This document shows positions 19,701-29,462 of a DNA stretch of 64,000 bases, in pieces (position 1 is the stretch's first letter; each line of letters starts with the position of its first letter). The notes under the pieces were generated by a model, which searched no databases, was not told where the DNA came from, and was given only the letters and a program-made list of their open reading frames with translations. Origin of the DNA: an uncultured Pelagibacteraceae bacterium (GTDB taxonomy: Bacteria > Pseudomonadota > Alphaproteobacteria > Pelagibacterales > Pelagibacteraceae); the NCBI GenBank assembly GCA_902629075.1, contig CACOPK010000002.1:62001-126000 (forward strand), read 5' to 3'. A program made the translations under genes and the position numbers.

Positions 19701-20362
19701 TGAAAAAAATTTTAAATAAACTTGAACAAAATCTAGGATTTAAAATTATTAATTCAGATCTTTATAAAAAAGCATTAACTCATAAAAGTTTAAATAAAAT
19801 TAAAAACTATGAAAAACTTGAATTTCTAGGTGACAGAGTTCTAGGTTTATGTATTTCAAAAAAATTACTTGAAATTTATCCTGATGAAAAGGAAGGTATT
19901 TTAGATAAAAAATTAGCCTCATTGGTAAATAAAAACAAATGTTTTGAGGTGGGAACTTATTTAAAATTAAATAAATTTATTCAAATAGGTAACTTGAAAT
20001 CAAATAAAGACAATATAGAAAAAAAAATAGTATCAGATTCCTGTGAAGCTTTAATTGGAGCTATATATTTAGATAAAGGATTTGATTTTGTTGAAAAATT
20101 TATACTAAAAAATTGGAATAAACATATTAATGATAAAAGTATAATTATAGTTGATGCTAAAACAAAACTGCAAGAATATTCATTAAAGAAATTTAAACTT
20201 TTACCTATTTATAAATTTATTTCTGACACAGGCCCAAAGCATAAACCTAAATTTAAAGTTGCTGTAAAATTAAAGGATACAAATTTTGTTGAAGCTGATG
20301 GATCAACAAAGAAACTTGCCGAGCAAGCAGCTGCCACGAAACTATTAAAAATTCTAGAATAA
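19700..20362 (+). CDS. rnc: Ribonuclease III
   Basis: RNase III cuts double-stranded RNA in rRNA and mRNA processing. The 220 residues show the nuclease signature KLEFLGDRVLGL (Glu41 and Asp45) and the second acidic pair in SDSCEALIGAIYLD. A C-terminal dsRNA-binding domain (about 153-220) ends KKLAEQAAATKLL. In most proteobacteria era follows rnc; here recO follows after 5 bases instead. Confidence 0.96.
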   Translation: MKKILNKLEQNLGFKIINSDLYKKALTHKSLNKIKNYEKLEFLGDRVLGLCISKKLLEIYPDEKEGILDKKLASLVNKNKCFEVGTYLKLNKFIQIGNLKSNKDNIEKKIVSDSCEALIGAIYLDKGFDFVEKFILKNWNKHINDKSIIIVDAKTKLQEYSLKKFKLLPIYKFISDTGPKHKPKFKVAVKLKDTNFVEADGSTKKLAEQAAATKLLKILE

Positions 20363-20367
20363 TAAAA

Positions 20368-21042
20368 ATGAAATTTGAAGATTCAGGTTTTTTGTTAAGT
20401 AAAAATAAATATAATGAAAACTCAGTAATTGCAGAATTTTTTACAAAAAAAAATGGTAAAGTTTCTGGTATTATTTTTGGAGCTACTTCAAATAAAATTA
20501 AAAATTTTTTATTTATTGGTAATCAATTTTCCTTACAATTTAATTCTAAAAATCAAAGTAAGATTGGTTATTTCAAGATAGAGATAGAAAAAATTTTTAC
20601 TCCTCATTTTCTTGATGATAAACTTAAACTTAATTGTATTTTATATTCTCTTAATTTAATCAAAATTCTTACTGTTGAAAATCAAATCAATAAGAGTATT
20701 TACGATCTTTTTTTTGATTTATATGACCTATTTAATTATGAAGATTGGCTTAAAAAATACATTTTTTGGGAACTTGAAATAATTAAGCTTGTTGGATATG
20801 ACATTAATTTTTTTGATTATGTTGATAACAATAAATTAAATGATAAACAACCATACGTATTGACTTCCGACGGATCAAAAGAAATACCATCTTTTTTATT
20901 AAAAAATGATAATAAAAAAATAAATATGTCAGAAATAAAGGCTGGACTTAAAGTAGTTGGTGATTTTTTAAATAAATCTGTATTAATACCAAATAATATT
21001 AATTATCCTTTATCTAGAACAGAATTTACAAAATTACTTTAA
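20368..21042 (+). CDS. recO: DNA repair protein RecO
   Basis: RecO loads RecA on SSB-coated DNA together with RecR. The 224-residue protein has the N-terminal OB fold with the usual pattern (DSGFLLSKNKYNENSVIAEF, then KKNGKVSGI) and the C-terminal helical part with FWELEIIKLVGYD (family FELRLLxxxGY). No zinc-finger cysteines are present, as in several alphaproteobacterial RecO proteins. It is the last gene of the plus-strand run, and its 3' end overlaps hemB by 9 bases on the other strand. Confidence 0.9.
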   Translation: MKFEDSGFLLSKNKYNENSVIAEFFTKKNGKVSGIIFGATSNKIKNFLFIGNQFSLQFNSKNQSKIGYFKIEIEKIFTPHFLDDKLKLNCILYSLNLIKILTVENQINKSIYDLFFDLYDLFNYEDWLKKYIFWELEIIKLVGYDINFFDYVDNNKLNDKQPYVLTSDGSKEIPSFLLKNDNKKINMSEIKAGLKVVGDFLNKSVLIPNNINYPLSRTEFTKLL

Positions 21043-22023
21043 ACGACTTGCAACCTCGTTAGCAAAATAAGTCACTATAGCATTTGCTCCAGCACGTTTA
21101 AAAGAAATAAGACTTTCTATTATCGCATTTTTGTTAATTATTTTTTTATCAATGGCATTTTTTATTAAAGAGTATTCACCAGACACCTGATATGCAAATA
21201 CAGGTATTTTAAATTTATCTTTTATAGTTTTTATTACATCTAGATAAGGCATGCCCGGTTTAACCATTACTATGTCTGCACCTTCTTTTATATCCATAGC
21301 TACTTCTCTTATTGCCTCATCTGAATTTGAAATATCCATTTGATATGTTTTTTTATCTCCTTTTAATAAAGATTTTGATCCAATTGCGTTTCTGAACGGA
21401 CCATAAAAATTTGAAGCATATTTTACAGCGTAAGATAATAATTGGATATCTTTAAAATTTTTTTTATCCAGAGCTTTTCTAATTTCTCCAATTCTTCCGT
21501 CCATCATATCCGATGGTGATAATACATCACATCCCATTTCAGCTTGTAATAATGATTGTTTAATTAAAATTTTTATAGTTTGGTCATTTAATATAATGTT
21601 GTTTTTAACAATTCCATCATGACCATGCGATGTATAAGGATCTAATGCAACATCAGCCATTAAACCAATTTCATTTTTATATCTTTTTTTAGATATTTTA
21701 AGAGCTTTACATACAAGATTGTCTTCATTTAATGCTTCAGATCCAAAATCATTTTTTTTATTTGATAATGTATTTGGAAAAAATGCAATCATAGGAATTT
21801 TATTTAATAGAGCTTTATCTATTACTTTTGGAAGCATATCTACGGAGTACTTAAATATTCCAGGCATTTTAGATATTTCAATTTTTTTATTTTTACCCTC
21901 TGTTAAGAAAATTGGTAATATTAAATCATTTGTGGATAAATCATTTTCTCTAACAAGCCTTCTTGACCAATCAAATTTTCTAGATCTTCTAAGTCTTAAT
22001 GATGGATATTTGCCTGTTATCAT
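21034..22023 (-). CDS. hemB: Delta-aminolevulinic acid dehydratase (porphobilinogen synthase)
   Basis: HemB condenses two 5-aminolevulinates to porphobilinogen in heme synthesis. The 329 residues contain GSKSLLKGDKKTYQMD with the first active lysine region and DIVMVKPGMPYLD with the Schiff-base lysine. The metal loop reads DVALDPYTSHGHDG, the aspartate-rich, cysteine-free version, which predicts a magnesium- rather than zinc-dependent enzyme. It is a stand-alone minus-strand gene, convergent with recO and divergent from the dioxygenase gene. Confidence 0.97.
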   Translation of the reverse strand: MITGKYPSLRLRRSRKFDWSRRLVRENDLSTNDLILPIFLTEGKNKKIEISKMPGIFKYSVDMLPKVIDKALLNKIPMIAFFPNTLSNKKNDFGSEALNEDNLVCKALKISKKRYKNEIGLMADVALDPYTSHGHDGIVKNNIILNDQTIKILIKQSLLQAEMGCDVLSPSDMMDGRIGEIRKALDKKNFKDIQLLSYAVKYASNFYGPFRNAIGSKSLLKGDKKTYQMDISNSDEAIREVAMDIKEGADIVMVKPGMPYLDVIKTIKDKFKIPVFAYQVSGEYSLIKNAIDKKIINKNAIIESLISFKRAGANAIVTYFANEVASRLK

Positions 22024-22095
22024 ATCAATATTATATATTTAATTATGCGACAAAAGTTATATATACTATATTTAATTTTGAGCTATTAAAATTTT

Positions 22096-22686
22096 ATGCC
22101 ATTAAATTTCGATGATTTTCAAAAACAAGATATAAAGTTTGATATATCTAAATTAAGAAACGCCTGTGATGAAGTTCTTAAAATTAAAGGTTTTGATACA
22201 AGTTTGGGTATACCTCATTTTGCTGGAATATCATTAAATCAGATACCTGGCGACCCTAATTCGATAACAGGCAATAATATAAGAGGAGTTTTTTGGACAA
22301 GACCTGACTCTACTGGTAAAGAGGTTATGAGAGACTCTAAAATTGACGAAAGTAAATATACCGAATTTGTTGGAGATTATGCAGATACATATTTTAAAGA
22401 AGTCTACGATCAACTTTCAAATAAATTCAAATTAGGAAGAGTTAGATTATTACTAAAAGAACCCAGATCAACATTAAGTTGGCATAGGGATCCTGAGCCT
22501 CGATTACATATACCAATATATACAAATCCAGGAGCAATAATGGTTATTGATAGTATTGCAAAACACATGCCTGCGGATGGGTCTGTTTGGGTTACAAATA
22601 ACACAAAGTATCATAATGCATTTAATGGTGGAGAGGAAAACAGAGTTCACCTTGTTGCTTGTGTACTAAATTATAAGTTTAATTAA
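22096..22686 (+). CDS. Putative 2-oxoglutarate/Fe(II)-dependent dioxygenase (aspartyl/asparaginyl hydroxylase-like)
   Basis: A 196-residue protein of uncertain substrate. Residues HRDPEP (His130, Asp132), His173 in KYHNAFN and Arg183 in NRVHLV form a plausible HxD...H iron triad plus a 2-oxoglutarate-binding Arg, as in cupin-fold hydroxylases of the aspartyl/asparaginyl hydroxylase group. There is no signal peptide or membrane segment. rpiB begins directly after its stop, so the two probably share a transcript, but sugar isomerisation gives no clear hint to the substrate. Fold assignment moderate, function unknown. Confidence 0.65.
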   Translation: MPLNFDDFQKQDIKFDISKLRNACDEVLKIKGFDTSLGIPHFAGISLNQIPGDPNSITGNNIRGVFWTRPDSTGKEVMRDSKIDESKYTEFVGDYADTYFKEVYDQLSNKFKLGRVRLLLKEPRSTLSWHRDPEPRLHIPIYTNPGAIMVIDSIAKHMPADGSVWVTNNTKYHNAFNGGEENRVHLVACVLNYKFN

Positions 22687-23112
22687 TTGAAAAAAATAGT
22701 CATAGCATCAGATCACGCAGGTTATTCTCTAAAAGAATATATTAAAAATTTTTTAAACAAAAAGAAAATTCAAATTAATGATGTTGGAGCTAATTCCAAG
22801 GAAAGCGTTGATTATCCAGATTATGCTCATAAACTATCAAGAGTTATAAAGAAAAATCGTAATAGTTTAGGAGTGCTTATTTGTGGATCTGGTCAAGGCA
22901 TGATTATGACAGCTAATAAACATAAAAACATAAGAGCTGCACTATGCTATGATGCCAAATCAACAAAATTATCAAGATTGCATAATGATGCAAATGTCAT
23001 TACATTAGGATCTAGACTAGTTTCAAAAAAAAATGCTATAAAATATTTGAATATTTTTTTGAAAACTAAATTTGAAGGTGGTAGACACAAAAAAAGGATT
23101 AGAAAAATTTAA
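22687..23112 (+). CDS. rpiB: Ribose-5-phosphate isomerase B
   Basis: RpiB interconverts ribose 5-phosphate and ribulose 5-phosphate. The 141 residues open KKIVIASDHAGYSLKE (phosphate and ring-opening site) and have LICGSGQGM with the catalytic Cys66, then the NKHKNIRAALC and NVITLGSR blocks. I use the TTG at 22687, immediately after the upstream stop, because the conserved strand begins at residue 2. The pairing rpiB-glyA-nrdR is common in alphaproteobacteria. Confidence 0.95.
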   Translation: MKKIVIASDHAGYSLKEYIKNFLNKKKIQINDVGANSKESVDYPDYAHKLSRVIKKNRNSLGVLICGSGQGMIMTANKHKNIRAALCYDAKSTKLSRLHNDANVITLGSRLVSKKNAIKYLNIFLKTKFEGGRHKKRIRKI

Positions 23113-24426
23113 ATGTCAAAAGAAAGCAATTATATAAGTAATCAGTATCAAGATTTTTTTGAAAAAAGTCTTTTAGAAATTGACCCTGATATACACAGAG
23201 CCATTAACGACGAATTAAATAGACAACAAAGCCATATTGAATTAATTGCATCAGAAAATATAGTTTCTCAAGCAGTGCTCGAAGCCCAAGGATCTGTGCT
23301 TACGAATAAATATGCTGAGGGTTATTCTGGTAAAAGATACTATAATGGATGTGCTCACGTTGATGTTGCAGAAAATTTAGCAAATGAAAGATTAAAAAAA
23401 TTATTTAATTGTAAATTTGCAAATTCACAACCACACTCAGGTGCACAAGCAAATGGAGCAGTATTTTTAGCTACTTTAAATCCTGGTGACACTTTTATGG
23501 GCATGAGTTTAAATTCGGGCGGTCATATTACACACGGTTTAAAAATAGCAATGTCCGGCAAATGGTTTAACGCAATTGGGTACGATGTAGATAAAGAATC
23601 TGAATTAATAGACTATGATAATGTAGAAAAACTTGCCCTAAAACATAAACCTAAATTAATAATTGCTGGAGGGAGTGCTTATTCTAGAATAATTGATTTT
23701 AAAAGATTTAGAGAGATAGCTGACAAAGTAGGGGCGTATCTAATGGTTGATATGGCACATTTTTCTGGTCTAGTTGCTGGCAAAGGTTATCCAAATCCAG
23801 TAGATCATGCTCATGTTGTTACTTCAACAACACACAAAGTGTTTAGAAGTGCAAGAGGTGGAATTATTCTTACAAACCATGAAGAGCTTGCTAAAAAAAT
23901 TAACACAGCTGTTTTTCCTGGATACCAGGGTGGTCCTTTGATGCACATTATTGCAGCTAAAGCTGTAGGTTTTCTTGAAGCATTAAAACCTGAGTTTCAA
24001 ACTTATATTAAAACAGTTTTATCAAATGCAAAAATTCTAAGTGAAACATTAATAAATAATGGATTTAAAATATATTCAGGTGGCACCGATACTCATTTGA
24101 TGTTAGTTGACTTAAGACCATTTAATGTTAAAGGAAATTTGGCTGCAGAAAGCCTTGATAGGGCAAACATAACATGCAATAAAAATGGAATTCCATTTGA
24201 TACGGAAAGCCCAATGGTAACTTCAGGAATTAGATTAGGAACACAAGCTGCAACTACACGAGGTTTTGGTCTAGAGGAATTCAGAAAAGTTGGTAATTTA
24301 ATTACAAAAACAATTAAAGGTCTATCAGAAAACCCTGAAGATAATTCTAAAATTGAAAAAGAAGTACAGAGAGAAGTAATAGAATTGTGCTCAAAATTCC
24401 CTATTTATAAAAACCTGAGGAAATAA
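23113..24426 (+). CDS. glyA: Serine hydroxymethyltransferase
   Basis: GlyA interconverts serine and glycine with transfer of a C1 unit to tetrahydrofolate. The 437-residue PLP enzyme has [25 protein letters not shown] and the PLP-lysine box [13 protein letters not shown]. It starts directly after rpiB and ends directly before nrdR. Metabolically it joins the products of sarcosine oxidase (glycine and methylene-THF) encoded at 6214-11289. No riboswitch was recognised upstream. Confidence 0.98.
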   Translation: MSKESNYISNQYQDFFEKSLLEIDPDIHRAINDELNRQQSHIELIASENIVSQAVLEAQGSVLTNKYAEGYSGKRYYNGCAHVDVAENLANERLKKLFNCKFANSQPHSGAQANGAVFLATLNPGDTFMGMSLNSGGHITHGLKIAMSGKWFNAIGYDVDKESELIDYDNVEKLALKHKPKLIIAGGSAYSRIIDFKRFREIADKVGAYLMVDMAHFSGLVAGKGYPNPVDHAHVVTSTTHKVFRSARGGIILTNHEELAKKINTAVFPGYQGGPLMHIIAAKAVGFLEALKPEFQTYIKTVLSNAKILSETLINNGFKIYSGGTDTHLMLVDLRPFNVKGNLAAESLDRANITCNKNGIPFDTESPMVTSGIRLGTQAATTRGFGLEEFRKVGNLITKTIKGLSENPEDNSKIEKEVQREVIELCSKFPIYKNLRK

Positions 24427-24885
24427 ATGATTTGTCCTATTTGTAAAAAAGGAGAAACATCAGTTGTTGACTCAAGACCAGCTGAAGATGGTACATCAAT
24501 TAGAAGAAGAAGATTATGCAATTGTGGAGAAAGATTTACTACATTTGAAAGAGTTCAATATAGAGAAATAATTGTTGTTAAAAAAAATGGAAGAAAATCA
24601 ACGTTTGATAGAGATAAACTTTCAAAATCTATTTACATTGCTCTTAAAAAAAGACCTATAGATACAGACACAATAGAAAAATTTATAACCAAAATATCTA
24701 GATCATTAGAAGAATTAGGTCAAAATGAAATTTCTTCAAATACAATAGGAACAATGGTTATGGATGCTTTAAAAAATTTAGACCCAGTAGCTTATGTTCG
24801 TTTTGCCTCAGTTTATAGAAATTTTCGAGAGGAAAAAGACTTTGTTACATTCGTAGACAGAATCGATGTCTATAAAAAAAGATAA
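24427..24885 (+). CDS. nrdR: Transcriptional repressor NrdR
   Basis: NrdR is the ATP/dATP-sensing repressor of ribonucleotide reductase genes. The 152 residues have the N-terminal zinc ribbon ([16 protein letters not shown] then [15 protein letters not shown]) and the central ATP-cone ([16 protein letters not shown]). It lies between glyA and ribD, the standard alphaproteobacterial position, and overlaps ribD by 20 bases. No NrdR boxes were sought in its own promoter, which is probably far upstream. Confidence 0.97.
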   Translation: MICPICKKGETSVVDSRPAEDGTSIRRRRLCNCGERFTTFERVQYREIIVVKKNGRKSTFDRDKLSKSIYIALKKRPIDTDTIEKFITKISRSLEELGQNEISSNTIGTMVMDALKNLDPVAYVRFASVYRNFREEKDFVTFVDRIDVYKKR

Positions 24886-25951
24886 ATATTTTATTGGTCT
24901 TGCTAACACTTTAGCACGAAATTCCTTAGGTAATACTGGACCTAATCCATCAGTTGGAGCTGTAATAGTTAAAAACAACAATGTAATTTCATTCGGTTCC
25001 ACCAGTAGATCTGGCAGACCTCATGCAGAATCTAATGCTTTAAAAAAATTATCTAGTAAAGATAAAAAAAACTCAACTATTTATATCTCTCTTGAGCCTT
25101 GTTCTCATTACGGGAAGACACCACCTTGCGTTAATAAAATTATAAGTTCAAAACTTAAAAGAGTCGTATATTCAATCAATGATGTTGATTTAAGAACATC
25201 AGGTAAATCATCTAAAATTTTAATTTCTAAAAATATTAAAGTAAAAAAAAATATATTAAACAATGCTTCTAAATTAATTTATAAAAATTATTTTTATTCA
25301 AAGTTAAATGGTAAACCATACGTATATGGAAAGCTCGCGATTTCTAAAGATTTTTATTTAAAGGATAGAAGAGATTTTTATATTACAAGCAAACAATCTT
25401 TAGAAACTGCGCATATCTTAAGAAGTAAAGTAAACTGTATTTTAACAACATCAAATACAGTTAACGATGATAATCCTAAATTAAATTGTAGAATAGATGG
25501 TTTGAGAAATAAATCTCCACAAATAGCAATACTAGATAGCAATTTAAAAATTAAAAAAAATTGTTTTTTAATTAAGAATGCAAAAAATAATAATACTTTT
25601 TTATTTCATAATAAAATAAATCCTAAAAAAATTAAATTTCTTAAATCTAAGAAACTAACTCTCGTACATACACCTTTATATAATAACAATTTAGATTTTG
25701 ACTTTATTTTAAAAAAATTATCTAAGTATGAAATTTCTAGTATTCTAGTTGAAGGTGGCAAAACACTAACAGTCTCATTATTAAAAAGTAATTTTCTTAA
25801 TGAATTTTACTTGTTTATTTCATCTAAAAACTTAAAAAATAGAGGATCATCTCATGTAAAAAATATAAAATCCTTTTTATCTAATAAATTTAAAAATATT
25901 AAGATTAATGAAACTTTCTTAGATAAGGATAATTTAATACACTATTATTAG
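24866..25951 (+). CDS. ribD: Bifunctional diaminohydroxyphosphoribosylaminopyrimidine deaminase / reductase
   Basis: RibD carries out the second and third steps of riboflavin synthesis. The N-terminal deaminase has the zinc motif HAESNAL and [14 protein letters not shown]. The C-terminal reductase (about 145-361) has [11 protein letters not shown] and the NADPH-type ILVEGGKTL block. The 361-residue length is normal. The start ATG at 24866 lies 20 bases inside nrdR. The reductase half is unusually lysine/asparagine rich, like its neighbours. Confidence 0.95.
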   Translation: MSIKKDKYFIGLANTLARNSLGNTGPNPSVGAVIVKNNNVISFGSTSRSGRPHAESNALKKLSSKDKKNSTIYISLEPCSHYGKTPPCVNKIISSKLKRVVYSINDVDLRTSGKSSKILISKNIKVKKNILNNASKLIYKNYFYSKLNGKPYVYGKLAISKDFYLKDRRDFYITSKQSLETAHILRSKVNCILTTSNTVNDDNPKLNCRIDGLRNKSPQIAILDSNLKIKKNCFLIKNAKNNNTFLFHNKINPKKIKFLKSKKLTLVHTPLYNNNLDFDFILKKLSKYEISSILVEGGKTLTVSLLKSNFLNEFYLFISSKNLKNRGSSHVKNIKSFLSNKFKNIKINETFLDKDNLIHYY

Positions 25952-25955
25952 AAAT

Positions 25956-26540
25956 ATGTTTAATGGAATAATTTATCATCAGGGAAAAGTAAAAAAAATA
26001 ACTGTTTCAAAAAAAGGTAAATCAGTATTTATTTTTTCAAAAATTTCTTTAAATAAAAAAAATATTGGCATGTCCATCGCTTGTGACGGGGTTTGTTTAA
26101 CTTTGGTATCATATAGAAACAATATTTTAGAATTTTATCTTTTAGACGAAACAATCAAAAGATCTAAATTTAGATTTTTAAAAATAGGAGACTATATTAA
26201 TTTAGAATTACCATTAAAATACGGTCAAGATATATCAGGCCATATTTGTCAAGGACATGTAGATACAACATCCAAAGTCTCAAAAATATCAAAAAAAGGA
26301 GCATCAAAAATTTTAGATTTTAAAGTAAATAAGAAATATAAAAAAATACTTATTGAGAAAGCTTCGATATTAATTAATGGAGTTTCGCTTACAATTTCAA
26401 AAGTAACAAAAAATGGATTTCAAATTTGGCTCATTCCTCATACACTAAAATTAACAAATTTATCAAATATTAAAAATAATTCCGTTGTGAACATAGAATT
26501 TGATATTTTATCAAAATATGTAAAAAACTATATTACATGA
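25956..26540 (+). CDS. ribE: Riboflavin synthase (alpha chain)
   Basis: This enzyme dismutates two 6,7-dimethyl-8-ribityllumazines to riboflavin. The 194-residue protein is the expected tandem repeat of two lumazine-binding barrels: MFNGIIYHQGKV and SIACDGVCLTLV in the first, GHICQGHVDTTSKV and ILINGVSLTISKV in the second. It lies 4 bases after ribD and overlaps the next gene by 4 bases. Confidence 0.95.
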   Translation: MFNGIIYHQGKVKKITVSKKGKSVFIFSKISLNKKNIGMSIACDGVCLTLVSYRNNILEFYLLDETIKRSKFRFLKIGDYINLELPLKYGQDISGHICQGHVDTTSKVSKISKKGASKILDFKVNKKYKKILIEKASILINGVSLTISKVTKNGFQIWLIPHTLKLTNLSNIKNNSVVNIEFDILSKYVKNYIT

Positions 26541-27637
26541 AAAAATTAAAATTTAATTCTATCGAAACTATAATTTCAGATGCTAAAAAAGGTAAAATGT
26601 ATATCTTGGTTGACGATGAGAATAGAGAAAATGAGGGTGATTTGATATTTTCTGCCAAGAATGTTACTTCAGATAAGATTAATTTTATGGCTAAATATGG
26701 CAGAGGTTTAATTTGTTTGGCAATAGACACTACGCAAGCCAAGAAGCTTAATCTAAATTATATGTCACCTAAAAATGAATCTAGAAATCAAACTGCTTTT
26801 ACAGTTTCTATTGAAGCTAAAAAAGGTATTTCAACTGGGATTTCAGCAAAAGACAGAGCGACAACTATTAAGGTAGCAACTAAAATAAATGTTTCCAAAA
26901 AAGATATCGTGTCCCCAGGTCATGTTTTTCCAATTGTTGCAAAGGATGGTGGTGTTTTGATTAGAGCAGGTCATACCGAAGCTTCTGTAGATATATCTAA
27001 ATTGGCAAATAAAAATCCATCGGCGGTAATTTGTGAAATTATGAATGAAGATGGATCAATGGCAAAGGGAGATGATCTTATTATTTTTGCAAAGAAACAT
27101 AAATTATCTATTGGTAAAATTGAGGATCTTATAGCTTACAGACTTAAAAAGGAGAACTTTATTAAATTAAAAAAAACATCATATATTAATTTAGGACAGC
27201 AAAATTTCAAAATTAAAATATTCGAAAATATTATTGATGGTTCAGAACATTTTGCTCTAGTAAAAGGGACTTTAGATAAGAAAATTATACCTAGAGTAAG
27301 AGTTATTTCATCAAATATAGTACAAAATTATCTTCTAGGAGATAAAATTCCTAATTCGTTTAATCAAACAGTTAAATATTTCAAAAAATTTAAAAATTGT
27401 ATTCTTGTATTTATAAAAGATCCTAATTTGAAATCTGTTACTGCTACTTTAAAAGATTATCAAAATAGAAAATATTATAAGAAAGGAAGAGATAAACTTA
27501 TAAGAAACTATGGTTTAGGTGCACAAATTCTTAAAAATTTAAAAGTTAAGAAAATGATTTTAGTTACAAAATCCAGAAAGAAGGTTATAGGTTTAGAAGG
27601 TTATAATTTGTCAATTACTAAACAAGAGATTATATGA
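26537..27637 (+). CDS. ribB: 3,4-dihydroxy-2-butanone-4-phosphate synthase with degenerate GTP cyclohydrolase II domain (RibBX type)
   Basis: The N-terminal half (about 1-205) is a convincing RibB: ILVDDENRENEGDLIF, GRGLICLA, TAFTVSIEA and GHTEASVDISKLA, making the four-carbon precursor of riboflavin from ribulose 5-phosphate. The C-terminal 160 residues match the RibA region only in outline. The zinc motif C-x2-GD-x8-CDC is absent: the place reads SSNIVQNYLLGD with no cysteines. GTP cyclohydrolase II activity is therefore unlikely. This resembles the RibBX hybrids described in other proteobacteria. It overlaps both neighbours by 4 bases. Confidence 0.9.
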   Translation: MKKLKFNSIETIISDAKKGKMYILVDDENRENEGDLIFSAKNVTSDKINFMAKYGRGLICLAIDTTQAKKLNLNYMSPKNESRNQTAFTVSIEAKKGISTGISAKDRATTIKVATKINVSKKDIVSPGHVFPIVAKDGGVLIRAGHTEASVDISKLANKNPSAVICEIMNEDGSMAKGDDLIIFAKKHKLSIGKIEDLIAYRLKKENFIKLKKTSYINLGQQNFKIKIFENIIDGSEHFALVKGTLDKKIIPRVRVISSNIVQNYLLGDKIPNSFNQTVKYFKKFKNCILVFIKDPNLKSVTATLKDYQNRKYYKKGRDKLIRNYGLGAQILKNLKVKKMILVTKSRKKVIGLEGYNLSITKQEII

Positions 27638-28038
27638 AAATATGTATTGTTGTTTCTGATTATTATAAAGATGTTTCAGAAAATTTACTTAAGGGGTGCA
27701 TTAGTGAATTAAAAAAAAAAGGATACAAAAATTTAAATATTAAGTTTGTATCTGGAGCATTTGAAATACCAAACCTTATATCTAGAAATATAAATAAATT
27801 TAGTGCTTTTATAGCACTAGGCTGTATTATAAAAGGTGAAACAGATCACTATTATTTTATTTCACAAGCAGTAACTTCAGGATTAATGTCTCTAAGTATT
27901 AACTCAAAGAAACCAATTGGATTTGGTATATTGACTTGTAAGAATTTAAAACAAGCAAAACAAAGATCATCAATATTTAAAAAAAATAAGGGCAAAGAAG
28001 TAGCCTCTGGAATTGTTTCAATACTAAAAAATAGATGA
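27634..28038 (+). CDS. ribH: 6,7-dimethyl-8-ribityllumazine synthase
   Basis: RibH joins the RibD product and the RibB product to lumazine. At 134 residues it is a short but complete lumazine synthase: SGAFEIPN (substrate phosphate site), GCIIKGETDHYYFIS (the catalytic His region) and PIGFGILT are all present. 4-base overlaps on both sides couple it to ribBX and nusB. The ribH-nusB-thiL order is a conserved alphaproteobacterial cluster. Confidence 0.95.
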   Translation: MKICIVVSDYYKDVSENLLKGCISELKKKGYKNLNIKFVSGAFEIPNLISRNINKFSAFIALGCIIKGETDHYYFISQAVTSGLMSLSINSKKPIGFGILTCKNLKQAKQRSSIFKKNKGKEVASGIVSILKNR

Positions 28039-28427
28039 AATATAACTTTACACCAGCTAAAAATCCAAGAGTTTTAATAATACAAAAAGTATACGGTCAA
28101 GTAATAAACAATGATCAAAAAATAGTTTTTGAAAAACATCGTTTTAAAAAATTTATTAAAGATGTTGTTTTAGGAACTATTGAAAGATTAGAATTAATTA
28201 ATGAAGAAATTAAAAATATAGAAACAAATTTTAATTTAAAAAATTTAGATGATATATTTAGAATTATTATACAATGTGCAACATTTGAATTAATGTATAA
28301 GCCTTCATTATCAAGAAAAATAATAATTAAAGAATATTTAAATGTTTCAAATTTTTTTCTCAGCAATTCTCAAACAAAATATCTAAATGCCATATTAGAC
28401 AATATTTCCAAAAAAATAACAAAATGA
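28035..28427 (+). CDS. nusB: Transcription antitermination factor NusB
   Basis: NusB binds boxA RNA with NusE (S10) in rRNA antitermination. This 130-residue all-helical protein is divergent and N-terminally modest, but the late segment IIQCATFELMYKPSLSRKIIIKEYLNVSNFF matches the NusB core (E-L..... P..V.INEAVELAK). Its position between ribH and thiL supports the call. Overlaps are 4 bases on each side. Confidence 0.85.
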   Translation: MKYNFTPAKNPRVLIIQKVYGQVINNDQKIVFEKHRFKKFIKDVVLGTIERLELINEEIKNIETNFNLKNLDDIFRIIIQCATFELMYKPSLSRKIIIKEYLNVSNFFLSNSQTKYLNAILDNISKKITK

Positions 28428-29377
28428 ATGAGTTAGAAATAATTAGTAATTTAAAAAAAATTATTAAAAACCCTTCTGCTCTTAATTTAAATGATGATGT
28501 TTTTTTTGATAAAAAAAAAAAACTGGTAGCATCAATTGATACTTATAATGAGTCTATACACTTTCCTAACTTTAACAGACCAGATCTTATAATTAAAAAA
28601 GTTATAAGATCATCAATATCAGATATTATTTCTAAAGGCGTAGATCCAAAATTTATCTTAATTTCATTTTCGGGATCTAAAAAACATTTTTGTAAGAATA
28701 ATATAAATTTAATACTTAAATCAATTAAACAAGAACAAAAAAAATATAAATTTTCTTTAATAGGTGGTGATACAACGTCATCATCTAAAACTTCTTTTAC
28801 AGTTTGCACATTTGCTTATTATAATAAAATTATAAAAAGAATTAATTGTTTTAATAATGATGATATTTATATAACAGGAGATATTGGTGACTCATCTGTT
28901 GGATTAAGTATTTTAAAAAATAAAATCAATACATCACGTAAAATTAAAAACTACTTTGTTGATAAATACTTCAAGCCTAAATTAGCTTTTGGTTTTCATA
29001 GTGAGTTATTTAAATTTGCAAATTCTTCTATGGATATTTCTGATGGATTGTTAATTGATCTTAAAAAAATTATTGGAAATAAAAGATTAGGTTTTATTCT
29101 TGATTTTAATAAATTACCTAAATCTTTATATTTTAATAAATTATTAAAAAAAAAAATAATATCTGCAAAAAATCATCTATTTAAAGGTGATGATTATCAG
29201 ATTTTATTTACTGCCAAACGGAAGTATAGAAAAATTATTTTAAAATATTCTAATAAGTGGAATCAGAAAATAACAATGGTAGGGACGATTGTTAAGAGAA
29301 AGGCTAATTACATGATATTTAATAATAAAATTAAAAAAATTAAGCAATATCAAGGATATATTCACAATTTTAAGTAA
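28424..29377 (+). CDS. thiL: Thiamine-monophosphate kinase
   Basis: ThiL phosphorylates thiamine monophosphate to the active diphosphate. The 317 residues carry the AIR-synthase-like motifs LNLNDDVFFD (metal/ATP site), SISDIISKGVDPKF, LIGGDTTSS and SMDISDGLLIDL. It is the last gene of the nrdR-rib-nusB run. The 85-base gap after it probably holds the hppA promoter. Having ThiL fits a cell that imports or salvages thiamine phosphates. Confidence 0.93.
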   Translation: MNELEIISNLKKIIKNPSALNLNDDVFFDKKKKLVASIDTYNESIHFPNFNRPDLIIKKVIRSSISDIISKGVDPKFILISFSGSKKHFCKNNINLILKSIKQEQKKYKFSLIGGDTTSSSKTSFTVCTFAYYNKIIKRINCFNNDDIYITGDIGDSSVGLSILKNKINTSRKIKNYFVDKYFKPKLAFGFHSELFKFANSSMDISDGLLIDLKKIIGNKRLGFILDFNKLPKSLYFNKLLKKKIISAKNHLFKGDDYQILFTAKRKYRKIILKYSNKWNQKITMVGTIVKRKANYMIFNNKIKKIKQYQGYIHNFK

Positions 29378-29462
29378 GATTATTTATTGCCTTTTGAAGT
29401 TTTTTTTGTAATGTGCGTTTTTTAAAAACTAACATTATACAAGCAAATAAGGTCAAATACAT

